64,000 nt of DNA from Brevibacterium sp. JSBI002 (GCF_026013965.1 NZ_CP110341.1:3162001-3226000); one strand, 5' to 3'; positions 7,717 through 17,021 are shown, numbered from the stretch's first letter. The notes: generated from the letters alone by a model not told the origin. Translations and numbers: made by a program.

Positions 7717-7756
7717 AGAAGCCCCTCGCCCACAGTCAATGCGGTGAGGGGGTTCT
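7717..7756 (+). terminator. terminator after the small HTH gene
   Basis: Arms AGAAGCCCCTCGCC (7717-7730) and GGTGAGGGGGTTCT (7743-7756) pair except one position, with a 12-nt loop, three bases after the stop. Confidence 0.75.
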
Positions 7757-7923
7757 TCCACATTCGTCGAACGCGTCCACGATCCTTCTCTGTCCGTTGA
7801 GGGAAGTTGAGGGCGGCTGTACCGGGACTGACACAGGATGTTTCCTGACGAGCACCCCCTGCAGACGGGCGACCGCATAGAGTCGGAGTCGTCGACCGGA
7901 CAGCAGCGAGAAGGATATACACA

Positions 7924-8403
7924 ATGAGTTCGAACTACCGCGCCCAGGCTGGGCCCGCCATCCACGGCCCAGGGCCCTGGCGCAACCGCGGTCAGCTGAC
8001 TCCAGCGCCGTCGGGCAGGCGCTGGTGGGCGAGGATCCTCGACGCGATCTTCGTCCTCTACTGCACCGGCACGGTCGTCGGTGTCGCCATTGCCCTCGCC
8101 GGGATCAACATCATCTCGCTCGATGCTGCTACCGGAGCTGCTCTCGCCAGCTATCCGCTGATGGCGCTGGTGTTCGGAGCCCTCTACGGCTGCACGGTCT
8201 CCCCCGGCCAGGCGCTGTGCGGAGTCGTCTCGCTCAAGCACAGCGGCAGACGCGTCGGATTCTGGAGGGGCATGTGGAGCTACCTCGGCGTCGCTTTCTT
8301 CCCCATCACGATCGTCCTCCTCATCTGGACGTTTTTCGACGCTCCGACGTTCGACCTGGATCCGGTCGACGTCTACTACCGCAGATCGCCGCAGGTCTGG
8401 TAG
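7924..8403 (+). CDS. RDD-family membrane protein
   Basis: A 159-aa inner-membrane protein of the RDD family. The defining RRWWARILDAIFVLY segment (Arg-x-x-Asp) starts the first helix near residue 32. A second helix (YPLMALVFGALYGC), the GQALCGVVSLKHSGRRVGFW cytoplasmic loop and a third helix (LGVAFFPITIVLLIW) follow. Some RDD proteins act as Na+(Li+,K+)/H+ antiporters, but most are uncharacterised. ATG 7924 follows GAAGGATATACACA. It converges on an O-methyltransferase remnant whose decay ends exactly at its stop codon. Confidence 0.85.
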   Translation: MSSNYRAQAGPAIHGPGPWRNRGQLTPAPSGRRWWARILDAIFVLYCTGTVVGVAIALAGINIISLDAATGAALASYPLMALVFGALYGCTVSPGQALCGVVSLKHSGRRVGFWRGMWSYLGVAFFPITIVLLIWTFFDAPTFDLDPVDVYYRRSPQVW

Positions 8404-8595
8404 TTCCGGCTCCAGGGTGCGGAATTCGAGGACGCGTTTCGCACCGGCGATCTTCACCAGGAGCCCGAGGAACTCTCCGTGGTTGGCTGCGACCTCGGCA
8501 CGGGCATAGACGTCGAAGCACCTGACCGGCGCGCTGCGATGAGTACGTCGTCTACACCGACGAGAGTGTCAGTGAAGTATCTGCCGACCGCCGAC
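8404..8595 (-). pseudogene. N-terminal remnant of an O-methyltransferase
   Basis: Read leftward right after the PspC stop, one frame gives GRYFTDTLVGVDDVLIAARR and continues SGASTSMPV. Then a frameshift near 8480-8500 leads to AEVAANHGEFLGLLVKIAGA followed by KRVLE. This is the N-terminus and first SAM-binding strand of a caffeoyl-CoA-type O-methyltransferase (family pattern: YFTDTLVG near the start, then QGKLLxLLVxxxGAKRVLEIGT). Similarity stops at VLEF, where the GxGxG loop should be, and the remaining ~150 residues are missing up to the RDD stop. A decayed gene, not expressed as an enzyme. Confidence 0.7.
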
Positions 8596-8601
8596 CCGCT
8601 G

Positions 8602-8853
8602 TCACTGAATCGAGCGACCGCCGAAGACCTGCTGCAGCGGGATCGAATTGTCCTGCCACGGGGTGAGGATCCACGCGACGAGGTAAGCGCCGATTCCGAG
8701 TACGGGGAGGAGGAACGAGGCGAAGACGATGAGCCGCATGATCCAGACGTTGATGCCGGTCACCTCGGCGAGGCCCCCGGCGATACCACCGAGGATGCGG
8801 TCGGGACCGCGACGGAAACCGATTCTGCGGATGGAGTCGAATAGTGAATTCAT
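8602..8853 (-). CDS. PspC-domain membrane protein
   Basis: An 83-aa single-pass protein with the PspC domain: RRIGFRRGPDRILGGIAGGL, then AEVTGINVWIMRLIVFASF and one hydrophobic helix ending at LVAWILTPW. In proteobacteria PspC senses membrane stress; in actinobacteria short PspC proteins are common and often unstudied. I start at ATG 8853 because the domain begins there; the longer frame to 8967 overlaps the GNAT 3' end. The C-terminus, IPLQQVFGGRSIQ, directly precedes the O-methyltransferase remnant. Confidence 0.85.
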   Translation of the reverse strand: MNSLFDSIRRIGFRRGPDRILGGIAGGLAEVTGINVWIMRLIVFASFLLPVLGIGAYLVAWILTPWQDNSIPLQQVFGGRSIQ

Positions 8854-8863
8854 GTCTTCGACT

Positions 8864-9434
8864 CTACGGATCCGCCGTCGCAGAGGCACTAGTGCTGACC
8901 GTCGAGGCCGATTGAGGAAAACCGGAATCCGCGCCGATCCAGTAACGCCGCTTCGGCGGTCCGTCACTGCTTCCGCGCACGTCCTCGAGGATTCCCCCGC
9001 ACCGTTCGATCACACTTGCCGAGGCGATGTTCGTAACATCGCACGTGACGAGCACGCTCTCGACCCCGGCCGAGCGAAGACGTTCGACCGAACGTGACAG
9101 GATCTGCTGGGCGTATCCTCGGCGACGGAACTCCCGGGGCGACCGCATAGCCGACGTGCCCGCCGAGATCGAACAGGAAGTCGTTGAGTTCGTAACGAAT
9201 GGAGGTGCGGCCGACGGGGCGACCGTCCGCCTCGGCGACGAGGAATTCCGCGCGCACTCGTCCCGGTGGGAGATCGATTCCGCGGGCCTCGCGCTCGTGG
9301 GTGGCGATGATGTCGTCCCACGTGCCCTCGGCTTGGAGGAATGCGAAGTCGTCGGCCCGCAGCTGCTCATGGAAGTCCCGCATCACCGCTTCATCGGCGG
9401 GAGCCAAGGGGCGCAGTCGGAGGATCTGGCTCAT
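8864..9434 (-). pseudogene. GNAT acetyltransferase with a one-base frameshift
   Basis: ATG 9434 opens SQILRLRPLAPADEAVMRDF in one frame as far as LGGHVGYAV. The acetyl-CoA motif A then continues in another frame as REFRRRGYAQQILSRSVERL and runs through SVIERCGGILED to the stop at 8864. Removing one C from the C4 run (GGGG on the given strand, 9136-9139) restores GYAVAREFRRRGYA. The gene is either recently inactivated or carries a sequencing error. Its start overlaps the stop of the FAD monooxygenase by ATGA, so the two were coupled. Substrate unknown. Confidence 0.8.
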
Positions 9435-10708
9435 CCTGCTCCTTCGAATGCCGGTTCCTCGCGTCGCGCAAAATCCGGGGCGCGTTCTGCGGTGATTCCC
9501 ATGCCGAGGATACGCGCCGGCACCACGGTGAGCGCGGGGAAGGTCCTCAGCAGCCATTCCAACGGCGCCGGCGGGCGAACGTCGCCACCGTGGTGGACGA
9601 CGGGTTCGATCATCCGGTGGATGCCGCCCTGCAGCAGTTCGACGGCCTTCGTCGTCAACAGGCGTCTGCGTTGGACCCGTCGCAGCTGCCGAATCGGCAC
9701 TTCGCCGGCGCGGAGCGAATCGGCAAGCAGCTGAGCCGTGGCCAGGCCGTCCTGGACGGCGAGGTTGACGCCGACTCCGCCGAGTGGACTCATCGCGTGC
9801 ACCGCGTCTCCGATGCACAGCAGACCGTCGACGAACCACCTCGGTGCCTCATTTCGACGCACGTCGAGCAGCTTCACCTCGTCCATCTCGATTCCTTCGA
9901 CATCCGCGGCGAGGGCTGGGAAGGTTCCGGCTACCGCGTTGCGCAGCGCTTCGACACCCTCCGCCCTGAATCGTGCGTCCTCACCCTTCGGAATGAGCCG
10001 GGCGATCTGCACGTGCCCGTCCCGCGGAATCGCAACGAAGACGCTGCCGTCGTGTGAGCGGGGTGCCACGGAGTCGGGAAGCTCCGCCTCGGTGTCGATC
10101 CGGAACCACCACACGTCGATCCCGGAATGCAGTTCGCGGACCGGAAGTCGTGCCTCCTCCCGCGCCTTCGACCAGCGGCCGTCGGCGGCCACGACGAGTG
10201 GGGCCCGGAATTCGGTCTCGCCGTCGGCCCCGACCGCGCGGACGCCGATGACACGGTCGCCGTCCCAGATCAGGGACGACATCTCTGTGCCCATCCGCAG
10301 GTCGAATCCCGGTTCGTCCTCGCCCGCCTCGGCGAGCAGGTTGAGGAAGTCCCACTGCGGGGCGATGGTCATATAAGGGTGCGCGGTGTTCAGTCGCGAC
10401 AGGTCGCCGAGGACGAAATCCTCGCCGTTCCGATCCTGGAGGCTGATATGGCTCACTCGACGGTGGGTGATTCGGGCGAACCGATGGTAGAGGCCCAGCT
10501 CGTCGAGGAGGCGCAGAGTGGACGGATGGATGGTGTCGCCGCGGAAGTCGCGGAAGAAGTCCTCGTGCTTCTCGAGAATGACGACTCTCACCCCGCCACG
10601 GGCCAGCAGCAGGCCGGCCACGATTCCGGCGGGGCCGCCTCCGCTGATGATGCAGTCGAAATGCTCAGTTTCGTGTCGGGCGGCTCGCGTGCTGTCGGTG
10701 TCGGCCAT
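9431..10708 (-). CDS. FAD-dependent aromatic-type monooxygenase
   Basis: A 425-aa flavoprotein of the PHBH/UbiH-like class A monooxygenases. FAD-binding elements in order: CIISGGGPAGIVAGLLLARG near residues 20-39, an acidic residue ending strand 2 (VVILEKHEDF), the VVAADGRWSKARE DG motif near 170, and CIGDAVHAMSPLGGVGVNLA near 300. The PHBH-like KIND of hydroxylase uses NAD(P)H and O2 on small aromatic or lipid-like substrates; the substrate is not evident here. Start ATG 10708 follows GAGGAGAG. It is translationally coupled to the frameshifted GNAT downstream. Confidence 0.87.
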   Translation of the reverse strand: MADTDSTRAARHETEHFDCIISGGGPAGIVAGLLLARGGVRVVILEKHEDFFRDFRGDTIHPSTLRLLDELGLYHRFARITHRRVSHISLQDRNGEDFVLGDLSRLNTAHPYMTIAPQWDFLNLLAEAGEDEPGFDLRMGTEMSSLIWDGDRVIGVRAVGADGETEFRAPLVVAADGRWSKAREEARLPVRELHSGIDVWWFRIDTEAELPDSVAPRSHDGSVFVAIPRDGHVQIARLIPKGEDARFRAEGVEALRNAVAGTFPALAADVEGIEMDEVKLLDVRRNEAPRWFVDGLLCIGDAVHAMSPLGGVGVNLAVQDGLATAQLLADSLRAGEVPIRQLRRVQRRRLLTTKAVELLQGGIHRMIEPVVHHGGDVRPPAPLEWLLRTFPALTVVPARILGMGITAERAPDFARREEPAFEGAG

Positions 10709-10864
10709 GACACTCTCCTCGGCTGGACGGCACTGCGGCTCCGGGAACCGGCAGCACCGTTGACTCTGTGAACGCTGGGGCTCAGTTCCCAGCGTAGACC
10801 TCGAACCGGGCGACGGAAATGGGGTACGTGCTCCGGTCAGTCAACTGACTGCCTCGGCGACGCG

Positions 10865-12637
10865 TCAGTTGGAGCGTCCGCCGGTCATCTTCTCGGTGAC
10901 GTCGAAGCGTTCGCGGTAGCGGCCGGTGAGCAGGCACCACTGCGAGTACAGCGCGGTCGAGGAATTGAACAGCAGCAGCGTGAGCGGATAGAGCAGCCAC
11001 TGTAGCCACATCGTCACGCGGCGTTCGCGCGGGACGTGGATCGGGCGAGGCGGCAGCAGCGCATTGAACACGGCGATCGAGACGATGAGGCCGACCATGC
11101 CGACCTGCTGAATGATGCCCACAGTCATCGGCATGCGCTCGACCAACGAGGTGGCCTGCCCCGTCTGTGTGGCCACGACGAAGGGGATCCAGCCACCGAT
11201 GGCGATGATGATCGAGATCGAGGCGAGACTGACGTGTCCCTCGAGCAGGGAGAGGAAGCGGATGACTCCGGCCCAGAACGGTGCGCGGGCTCCGGGAGCG
11301 AACACTCGGACCCCGACATAGGGAACGTCAGAGGCGCCGTACGACCAGCGGCTGAGCTGTTTGAACTGAGCGACCATGGTCGTCCTGAACGTCTCCGCCT
11401 GCACCGCGTCCTGGAAGATCGGGACGTGGATGGGTACGACCCGGTAGTCCCCCTCGAAGTGGAACCAGCTGCGCCAGTACTGATGACCGTCTTCGACGAT
11501 GGTCCGCTTCGACCAGAAGTCCATTTCGACCAGAGCGGTCAGCGGCTGCGCGTGGGAGGCGAAGTTGTGCAGTGCGAGCCTGCGGACAGTGGTCGTGAGA
11601 TTCCAGAAGCAGTTGGCGCTGGCGACCACTCGCGATGGTGCGGGCACGTCCCAGATGTTCGTGATGTAAAGGCTGATCGGCTGGAACGACAGCCGTTCCC
11701 GGTCGGGCGCGACCGCATATTCGTAGGCGACACAGTCGAAGTAGGACTCGTGCGGAATGTTGTCGCAGTCGAGGCTCGTGACGATGACCCGGCGTGGGTC
11801 GATGGCCTGCTCACGGACCCATTCGGCCAGGCGGTGACCGGCGTACGTGATGTTCGCGCCCTTGCCGGCGATCTCGTCGGGCAGTCCGACCGGATGCTCG
11901 ACGAGGACGAAGGCCCCGAACCGGTGGCCGTACTCGGCTTCGAGCCGCCGAGCGGTCTCAGCCATCGCCGGTCCTCCCCGTTCCTCATGGGCGAAGAAGA
12001 CGAGGAGCTGTTCGGGTCTCGTCGAGGTGTGCAACAGGGTGCGGATGGTGTCGGCGATGACCGGATAGGGCTCGTTGTACGCAGCCACGACGACCGCGTG
12101 GAGCAGGGTCGATGGCCGCATGACCGAGGTCGGATCGGCACTGACTTGAGCGACGAGGGCGGCGTGGTCAGCGGCCCGGAACCCGCCGCGCGGGTGCGCC
12201 AGTGAGGGACGTCCGTCCAGGGCTCGCTCCAGGTCCGTCAGGCGTGCCGCCCAGTCGACGCGAGCGCTGCGTCGGTAGCGGAGGAACCCGCGGGCGACGT
12301 CGATCGCGCCGAGCATGGCGCGGACGAACATCAGCCCGACGATCGAGAGCACATAGACCGCTCCGAGCATTGCGTCGACGAACGGCAGAATGAATACGAG
12401 CCCGACCGCAGTGAAGCTGATCGCCGCCGGCAGGGCTTCGAAGAAGCGGTACAGCCGAGTACGCGGGCCCATCGGCAGCTCGAGGTCGGTGGGCGATGGT
12501 GCTGCCACCGGCTCGAATGCGACGGCTCCCCCACCGGTGTTCCGAGGACCGGGTGGTGACGGCCGGAGCGGTTGAGGAAGTGGGTGGCCCGAGGTTGGTG
12601 ATTCGACGGCGGTGACTGGTTCGCGGTTCGCTCTCAC
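10865..12637 (-). CDS. membrane family-2 glycosyltransferase (cellulose-synthase-like)
   Basis: About 590 aa. Two N-terminal helices (AISFTAVGLVFILPFVDAML, VLSIVGLMFVRAML) precede a GT-A domain with AVVVAAYNEPYPVIADTIRT, VTSLDCDN (DxD) and IVEDGHQYWRSWF (ED), then FKQLSRWSYGASD resembling Q-x-x-RW. At least four C-terminal helices follow. This is the architecture of processive GT2 polymer synthases, but the polymer is unknown. GTG 12637 with AGGA upstream is my preferred start. ATG 12472 is also possible, and anything longer would overlap the divergent GNAT at 12753. The first ~55 residues are Pro-rich and unconserved-looking. Confidence 0.75.
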   Translation of the reverse strand: MRANREPVTAVESPTSGHPLPQPLRPSPPGPRNTGGGAVAFEPVAAPSPTDLELPMGPRTRLYRFFEALPAAISFTAVGLVFILPFVDAMLGAVYVLSIVGLMFVRAMLGAIDVARGFLRYRRSARVDWAARLTDLERALDGRPSLAHPRGGFRAADHAALVAQVSADPTSVMRPSTLLHAVVVAAYNEPYPVIADTIRTLLHTSTRPEQLLVFFAHEERGGPAMAETARRLEAEYGHRFGAFVLVEHPVGLPDEIAGKGANITYAGHRLAEWVREQAIDPRRVIVTSLDCDNIPHESYFDCVAYEYAVAPDRERLSFQPISLYITNIWDVPAPSRVVASANCFWNLTTTVRRLALHNFASHAQPLTALVEMDFWSKRTIVEDGHQYWRSWFHFEGDYRVVPIHVPIFQDAVQAETFRTTMVAQFKQLSRWSYGASDVPYVGVRVFAPGARAPFWAGVIRFLSLLEGHVSLASISIIIAIGGWIPFVVATQTGQATSLVERMPMTVGIIQQVGMVGLIVSIAVFNALLPPRPIHVPRERRVTMWLQWLLYPLTLLLFNSSTALYSQWCLLTGRYRERFDVTEKMTGGRSN

Positions 12638-12752
12638 TCTCTCGATCCTGGGTGCCCCGGCTGGACAGCTGTTTGTCGGCAGGTGCAGGTCAGGTGAATA
12701 TTTCGTGCCGGAGAACGATCCTCCTGGCCGCGTCGGCCGGTAGCATCCAGTC

Positions 12753-13310
12753 ATGACCCACGCAGTTCGCCCGCCCGAGCCCGCCGATGCTGCAGCCATG
12801 GCGCGCGTCCACGTCGACACCTGGCTCGAGACCTACCGCGGGATCATGCCCGACGAACTCCTCGATGCCCCCGACCTCATTGATCGACGCCGCCAGATGT
12901 GGACGCAAATCCTCGCCGAGGCGGCTCCGTCGAAGTTCACCTGCGCCGTCGCCGAATCCGACGGGGAGATCGTCGGCATCGCCATGGCTGGCCCGCCCGA
13001 GAATACGGAATCTGCCGAGGACGACATCGACGCGGGTGGCGAACACGGTAGCACCCGGGCAGCGCGTCCTGAGGACCGGCACCTCTACGTGCTCTACGCC
13101 TATCGCTCCATGCACGGCACGGGCGTCGGCCAGGACCTCCTCGACGCAGTCATCGATCCGTCCGTGACGACTGCACTGTGGGTGGCGGATCCGAATCCGC
13201 GTGCCCAAGCGTTCTACTCGAAGAACGGGTTCGTAGCCGACGGCACAGTGAAGACCGACGACTACGACGGAGTGCGCGAAGTGCGGATGGTGCGACAGGC
13301 AGCAGGGTGA
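12753..13310 (+). CDS. GNAT-family N-acetyltransferase
   Basis: A 185-aa protein with the GNAT fold: the opening VRPPEPADAAAMARVHVDTW and ETYRGIMPDEL are typical of the YkkB/RimI-like actinobacterial group. LYVLYAYRSMHGTGVGQDLL is the motif A region (V/L-x-x-x-x-x-G-x-G), and NPRAQAFYSKNGFVADG is motif B. The substrate is unknown. It is divergent from the glycosyltransferase and convergent with the peptidoglycan-sugar salvage operon, separated from it by a strong hairpin. Confidence 0.85.
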   Translation: MTHAVRPPEPADAAAMARVHVDTWLETYRGIMPDELLDAPDLIDRRRQMWTQILAEAAPSKFTCAVAESDGEIVGIAMAGPPENTESAEDDIDAGGEHGSTRAARPEDRHLYVLYAYRSMHGTGVGQDLLDAVIDPSVTTALWVADPNPRAQAFYSKNGFVADGTVKTDDYDGVREVRMVRQAAG

Positions 13311-13321
13311 GTTCGCCTCAG

Positions 13322-13379
13322 TCAACGCGGAGCTCGAAAAAGTCGTCTCCAGCGACGACGATTTCGAGCTTCGCGTTGA
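13322..13379. terminator. bidirectional terminator hairpin
   Basis: Two 26-base arms (13322-13347 and 13354-13379) pair at 23 positions around a 6-nt loop. The arm ends read TCAACGCG... and ...CGCGTTGA. It sits between the convergent GNAT gene and the salvage operon and could stop transcription from both sides. Confidence 0.75.
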
Positions 13380-13390
13380 TTGACACCTTG

Positions 13391-14485
13391 TCAGGTCCAG
13401 ATGACCCGGTCCTGCGCGCTGAGTCTCCCACCGGCACCGAGGTGGCCCAGAGTGAGTGCCCCATCGAGCGGTCCGCCTGCGGGCTCGACGACGGTGATGG
13501 TCGGATCAAGTCGTGCGGCTTCGGTGCGGAATCCCTCGACGAGGTGGCTCCCCGCGGCCGCGACTCCCCCGGTGAGCGTGATGTGTACGGGCTTATCAGT
13601 GGCTCGGTTATCCGCACCTGTGGCGTCAGAGCGCGGGACAGCGTCAGCGGGAGCCGAGGTCAACGAAGCGTCGACACGGTGAGCTGCTCGCGCGGCGACG
13701 GCGCTGCGCGCGGCTTCTCTTCCCGCACTGCGGAGCAGGTCGGCCGATGCTGTGTCGCCGGAGCGGGCAGTCTCGGCGATGTCGACAGCGAATTCGGCGA
13801 GGAGTCCGGCCCGGTCGCTGCGGGTATAGAACTGACCCGGCCACGAGGCGGGTGGGCCGAATCGTCTGGTGGCCGCGAAGAGCAGCGCACGACCTCGTTC
13901 GTCGATGCCGTCGCGAGTGCGCAGAGCGAGTTCGAGACCATGGCGTCCCAGCCACGCTCCTCCCCCGCGATCGCCGAAGAGGTGTCCCCAACCATCGGCT
14001 CTTGACCATTCGGCTGACCAGTGGCCAGCCGCGTCCGGCCCGGGGTGGGCGATGGCGATCGCTCCGGTGCCGAGCACGGTGATCGCCCCGCCACTCCCAC
14101 CGAGGGCGCCGAGATGAGCTGTCACGGCATCGATGGCGGCGACCGCCGGCACGCCGTACTCGGCCGAGATCTCGGGGAGGACTTCGGCAGGATCCTCGGC
14201 GAGAGAGGCGATCCCGGTCGCACCGATGCCGATGCCGCTGACCTCGGAGAAGCGATCGGGCCACGTCTCTGCGGCAGATTTCACGAGATCGCGAACGACG
14301 GACATGACGTTGCTGCCGCTCGGCCCGATCTCGATGCGCGGTCCGGCGATCTGGTCGACGATGCGTAGGCTGGGGAGCGCGTCGGAAGGGCCGTGTTCGC
14401 GGCGATGGTCGCTCGCTTCATCGACCTCGCCGAGCGCGCCACGGCTGCCGGTGCCGCCGATGTCGATGCCGAGGATCAGGCTCAT
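13391..14485 (-). CDS. BadF/BadG-type amino-sugar kinase (GlcNAc/MurNAc kinase-like)
   Basis: A 364-aa ASKHA-fold kinase. The phosphate-1 loop LILGIDIGGTGSRGALGE opens the protein, ITVLGTGAIAIAHPG is the second phosphate region and ITLTGGVAAAGSHLVEGF the adenosine motif. BadF-type kinases phosphorylate N-acetylglucosamine and sometimes N-acetylmuramate. As last gene of the MurNAc salvage operon it most likely phosphorylates GlcNAc, or MurNAc entering unphosphorylated. ATG 14485 overlaps the MurQ stop (ATGA). A slightly unusual Ser/Thr/Asp-rich insert near residues 280-300 may be a surface loop. Substrate is inferred from context. Confidence 0.83.
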   Translation of the reverse strand: MSLILGIDIGGTGSRGALGEVDEASDHRREHGPSDALPSLRIVDQIAGPRIEIGPSGSNVMSVVRDLVKSAAETWPDRFSEVSGIGIGATGIASLAEDPAEVLPEISAEYGVPAVAAIDAVTAHLGALGGSGGAITVLGTGAIAIAHPGPDAAGHWSAEWSRADGWGHLFGDRGGGAWLGRHGLELALRTRDGIDERGRALLFAATRRFGPPASWPGQFYTRSDRAGLLAEFAVDIAETARSGDTASADLLRSAGREAARSAVAARAAHRVDASLTSAPADAVPRSDATGADNRATDKPVHITLTGGVAAAGSHLVEGFRTEAARLDPTITVVEPAGGPLDGALTLGHLGAGGRLSAQDRVIWT

Positions 14486-15516
14486 GCGCCCACGGTACCC
14501 GGGCCGGAACCTTCCGAGTCCGTTCCGTCGTCCGAGCCATCCGGCGTCTTCGTCCCCACAAGCTCGGCGATCGCGTCCCTGACCGATCCGTCATGGGACT
14601 CCAGGGTCGACACAGCCAGGGCGGGGGCCGCCTCGGTGAAGGAGACGACGATGGCGGTCTTGAGATCGCCATCGCAGCGCTCGAGCAGAGCTCGCGCGTC
14701 GGCATCGCCCAGGTCAGCGGCCTCGCGGAGGATGCGCACAGTGCGTTCGCGCAGCTTCGCGTTCGTGGCGACAACCGAGACCATGAGGTTGTCCCAGGTG
14801 CGTCCGAGGGCGACCATGAGCGCAGTCGAGAACCCGTTGAGGGTGAGCTTCTGCGCGGTGCCGGCCTTGAGCCTGGTCGATCCGGTGATCACCTCGGGGC
14901 CGGTGTCGAGCACGATGTGGTCATCAGCTTTGTCGGCCAGAGTGGCGTGCGGGTTGTTCGAGATGAGCACAGCGTGGGCGCCGTTGGCTCGCGCCGCGTC
15001 GAGCGCCCCGCCGACGTACGGGGTCGACCCGCTCGCGGCGATGCCGATGGCCACATCGTCGGGTCCGAGCTCGGCACCGGCCGCGGATCCGTCAGCCCCG
15101 GAGTCCTCGGCGTTCTCCACCGCATTGACCAAAGCAGCCTGACCGCCGGCGATGTGCCCGATGACCCGCCCTGGTTCGAGATTGAACGTCGGCAGGAGCT
15201 CGCTGGCATCGAGGACGCCCAACCTCCCCGAGGTACCTGCGCCGAAGTAGTGGACGCGGCCGCCTCGGCGCATGCGGTCAGCGGCAATGTCGACGAGTTC
15301 GGCCAGCTGCGGCAGGGCTGCGGCCACCGCGTCGATGACGGCGTGATCTTCGGCGTTGAGGACCCGCAAGACCCCGAGCGTGTCGAGGTCGTCGAGTCCG
15401 GAGCTCGCCGAATTGCGCTGTTCGGTCGGGGACAGCGGTCGTCCAGCCGACGTCGGCGGTGCCGTTTCCGACGTCGGCGAGGTCGGGCGGGCTGAGCCCG
15501 GCTGGGAGGAAGTCAT
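14482..15516 (-). CDS. murQ: N-acetylmuramic acid 6-phosphate etherase
   Basis: A 344-aa SIS-domain lyase that cleaves the lactyl ether of MurNAc-6-phosphate, giving GlcNAc-6-phosphate and D-lactate in the cytoplasm. Signatures: RVHYFGAGTSGRLGVLDASE, PTFNLEPGRVIGHIAGGQAA, DVAIGIAASGSTPYVGGALD and TRLKAGTAQKLTLN, in family order. The first ~45 residues are a low-complexity Ser/Pro/Thr extension not usual in MurQ. Start and stop both form ATGA overlaps with neighbours. It converts the product of AnmK, so with the symporter it completes anhydro-MurNAc use. Confidence 0.95.
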   Translation of the reverse strand: MTSSQPGSARPTSPTSETAPPTSAGRPLSPTEQRNSASSGLDDLDTLGVLRVLNAEDHAVIDAVAAALPQLAELVDIAADRMRRGGRVHYFGAGTSGRLGVLDASELLPTFNLEPGRVIGHIAGGQAALVNAVENAEDSGADGSAAGAELGPDDVAIGIAASGSTPYVGGALDAARANGAHAVLISNNPHATLADKADDHIVLDTGPEVITGSTRLKAGTAQKLTLNGFSTALMVALGRTWDNLMVSVVATNAKLRERTVRILREAADLGDADARALLERCDGDLKTAIVVSFTEAAPALAVSTLESHDGSVRDAIAELVGTKTPDGSDDGTDSEGSGPGTVGA

Positions 15517-17021
15517 GGACGGGGGCTTCCTTCCACCTCGGCGATGGTGGGCTCTTCGACTTTGGTCGTGTGGCGAAGACCGAGCAGGCCGCCGACGATG
15601 AAGGTGACGATGACGCCGAGCAGCGGGTACCACTGCCACGCCACCCACACCTCGCCGGTGACGTACTTCTCCATGACGAAGAAGAACGTGTTGACGGCCA
15701 CGGCCAGGGCGAAGGCGATGTTCGCGTCGACGGCACGGGCTCGTTTGTTGACGATGCCGAAGACGAACGCGCCAAGCAGACCGCCGTACGTGATGCCGGC
15801 GATGCCGAGGGCGAGGATGACGATGTTGCCGGAGTCGGATTCGAAGATCGTGGCGGGCAGGATGAACGCGATACCCCAGCCGATCGTCGCCCAGCGGCCG
15901 ACTTTGAATCCCTGTTCGTCGGTCATCGGGGTGCGCTTGAGCTTCGCGTAGACGTCGTTGACCGTCGAGGACGACAGGGCCGACAGCGACGAGGACAGCG
16001 TCGACATCGCTGCCGCGAGGATGCCGGCCAGCAGCAGTCCGGAGATTCCTGTGGGCAGGCCCTCGATGATGAACAGCGGGAAGATCTCGTCGTCGCGGGT
16101 CAGGCCGAGGTCGGCAGGCAGCGCATGGTCGTAGTACGCCCAGAGAGCCAGGCCGACGAAGAGGAAGATCGCGAACTGGACGACCACGACGAATCCGGAG
16201 GTGATGAGGGCCTTCTGCGCCTCGAGCTTCGACCGGCACGACAGCAGGCGCTGCACGATGAGCTGATCGGAACCGTGGGAGGCCATCGCGAACACGGCGC
16301 CGCCGAGCACCGACGGAATGAACGAGTTCGCAGCGTTGATCGGGTTACCCTCGAAGACGAAGAGGTTCGTCTTTCCGGCGTCGACCGCCTCGGCGAACCA
16401 CCCGCCGCCGATCGACGCGGAGACGATGATGATCGCGAGGATCCCGCCGAGGACATAGAGGATCATCTGTGCCACGTCGACCCAGACGACTGCCTTGATG
16501 CCGCCGATGAACGTATACACGATCGTGACGAGCGAAAGGACGACGATGATGACGAAGTAGTTCGTGTGGATGCCGAGTCCGTCGAGGATGACCTTGAGCG
16601 GGATGGCCGCGGCGAGCACTCGGATGCCGTCGGCGAGCAGGCGGGTGAAGAGGAACGTCACGCCGGCCGTGGTCTGCGTCGACTGGCCGAAGCGCTTGCC
16701 CAGGTAGGCGTAGGCGGTGATCATCTCACCGTCGTAGTAGCGCGGGAGCATGAAGTAGGCGACGATGACGCGTCCGACGATGTAGCCGAGTCCCAGCTGA
16801 AGGTAGTTGAGGTCGCCGAGGTAGCTCATGACGGGGATGCCGATGACGGTGAGCGCGCTCGTCTCGGTGGCGACGACGGACAGGCAGACGGCCCACCACG
16901 GCAGGTCGCGCCCGCCGAGGAAGTAGCCCTTGAGGCTGCTCTGCTTTCCGCTCAGTGCCAGTCCCAGCCACGCCGTTGCGACGAGATAGGCGACGATCAC
17001 CAGGAGGTCGATGATCTGCAT
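15513..17021 (-). CDS. sodium:solute symporter (SSS family), probable peptidoglycan-sugar importer
   Basis: A 502-aa membrane protein with about 13 helices. The SSS family is recognised from YFLGGRDLPWWAVCLSVVAT near residues 32-51, the ETSALTVIGIP segment, GGIKAVVWVDVAQM and the SHGSDQLIVQRLLSCRSKLE motif. Such carriers use Na+ to import sugars, nucleosides or sialic acid. Its place between anmK and murQ, with ATGA coupling to murQ, indicates anhydro-MurNAc, MurNAc or a related muropeptide sugar as substrate. That specificity is inferred from context only. A ~100-bp gap separates it from anmK. Confidence 0.85.
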   Translation of the reverse strand: MQIIDLLVIVAYLVATAWLGLALSGKQSSLKGYFLGGRDLPWWAVCLSVVATETSALTVIGIPVMSYLGDLNYLQLGLGYIVGRVIVAYFMLPRYYDGEMITAYAYLGKRFGQSTQTTAGVTFLFTRLLADGIRVLAAAIPLKVILDGLGIHTNYFVIIVVLSLVTIVYTFIGGIKAVVWVDVAQMILYVLGGILAIIIVSASIGGGWFAEAVDAGKTNLFVFEGNPINAANSFIPSVLGGAVFAMASHGSDQLIVQRLLSCRSKLEAQKALITSGFVVVVQFAIFLFVGLALWAYYDHALPADLGLTRDDEIFPLFIIEGLPTGISGLLLAGILAAAMSTLSSSLSALSSSTVNDVYAKLKRTPMTDEQGFKVGRWATIGWGIAFILPATIFESDSGNIVILALGIAGITYGGLLGAFVFGIVNKRARAVDANIAFALAVAVNTFFFVMEKYVTGEVWVAWQWYPLLGVIVTFIVGGLLGLRHTTKVEEPTIAEVEGSPRP

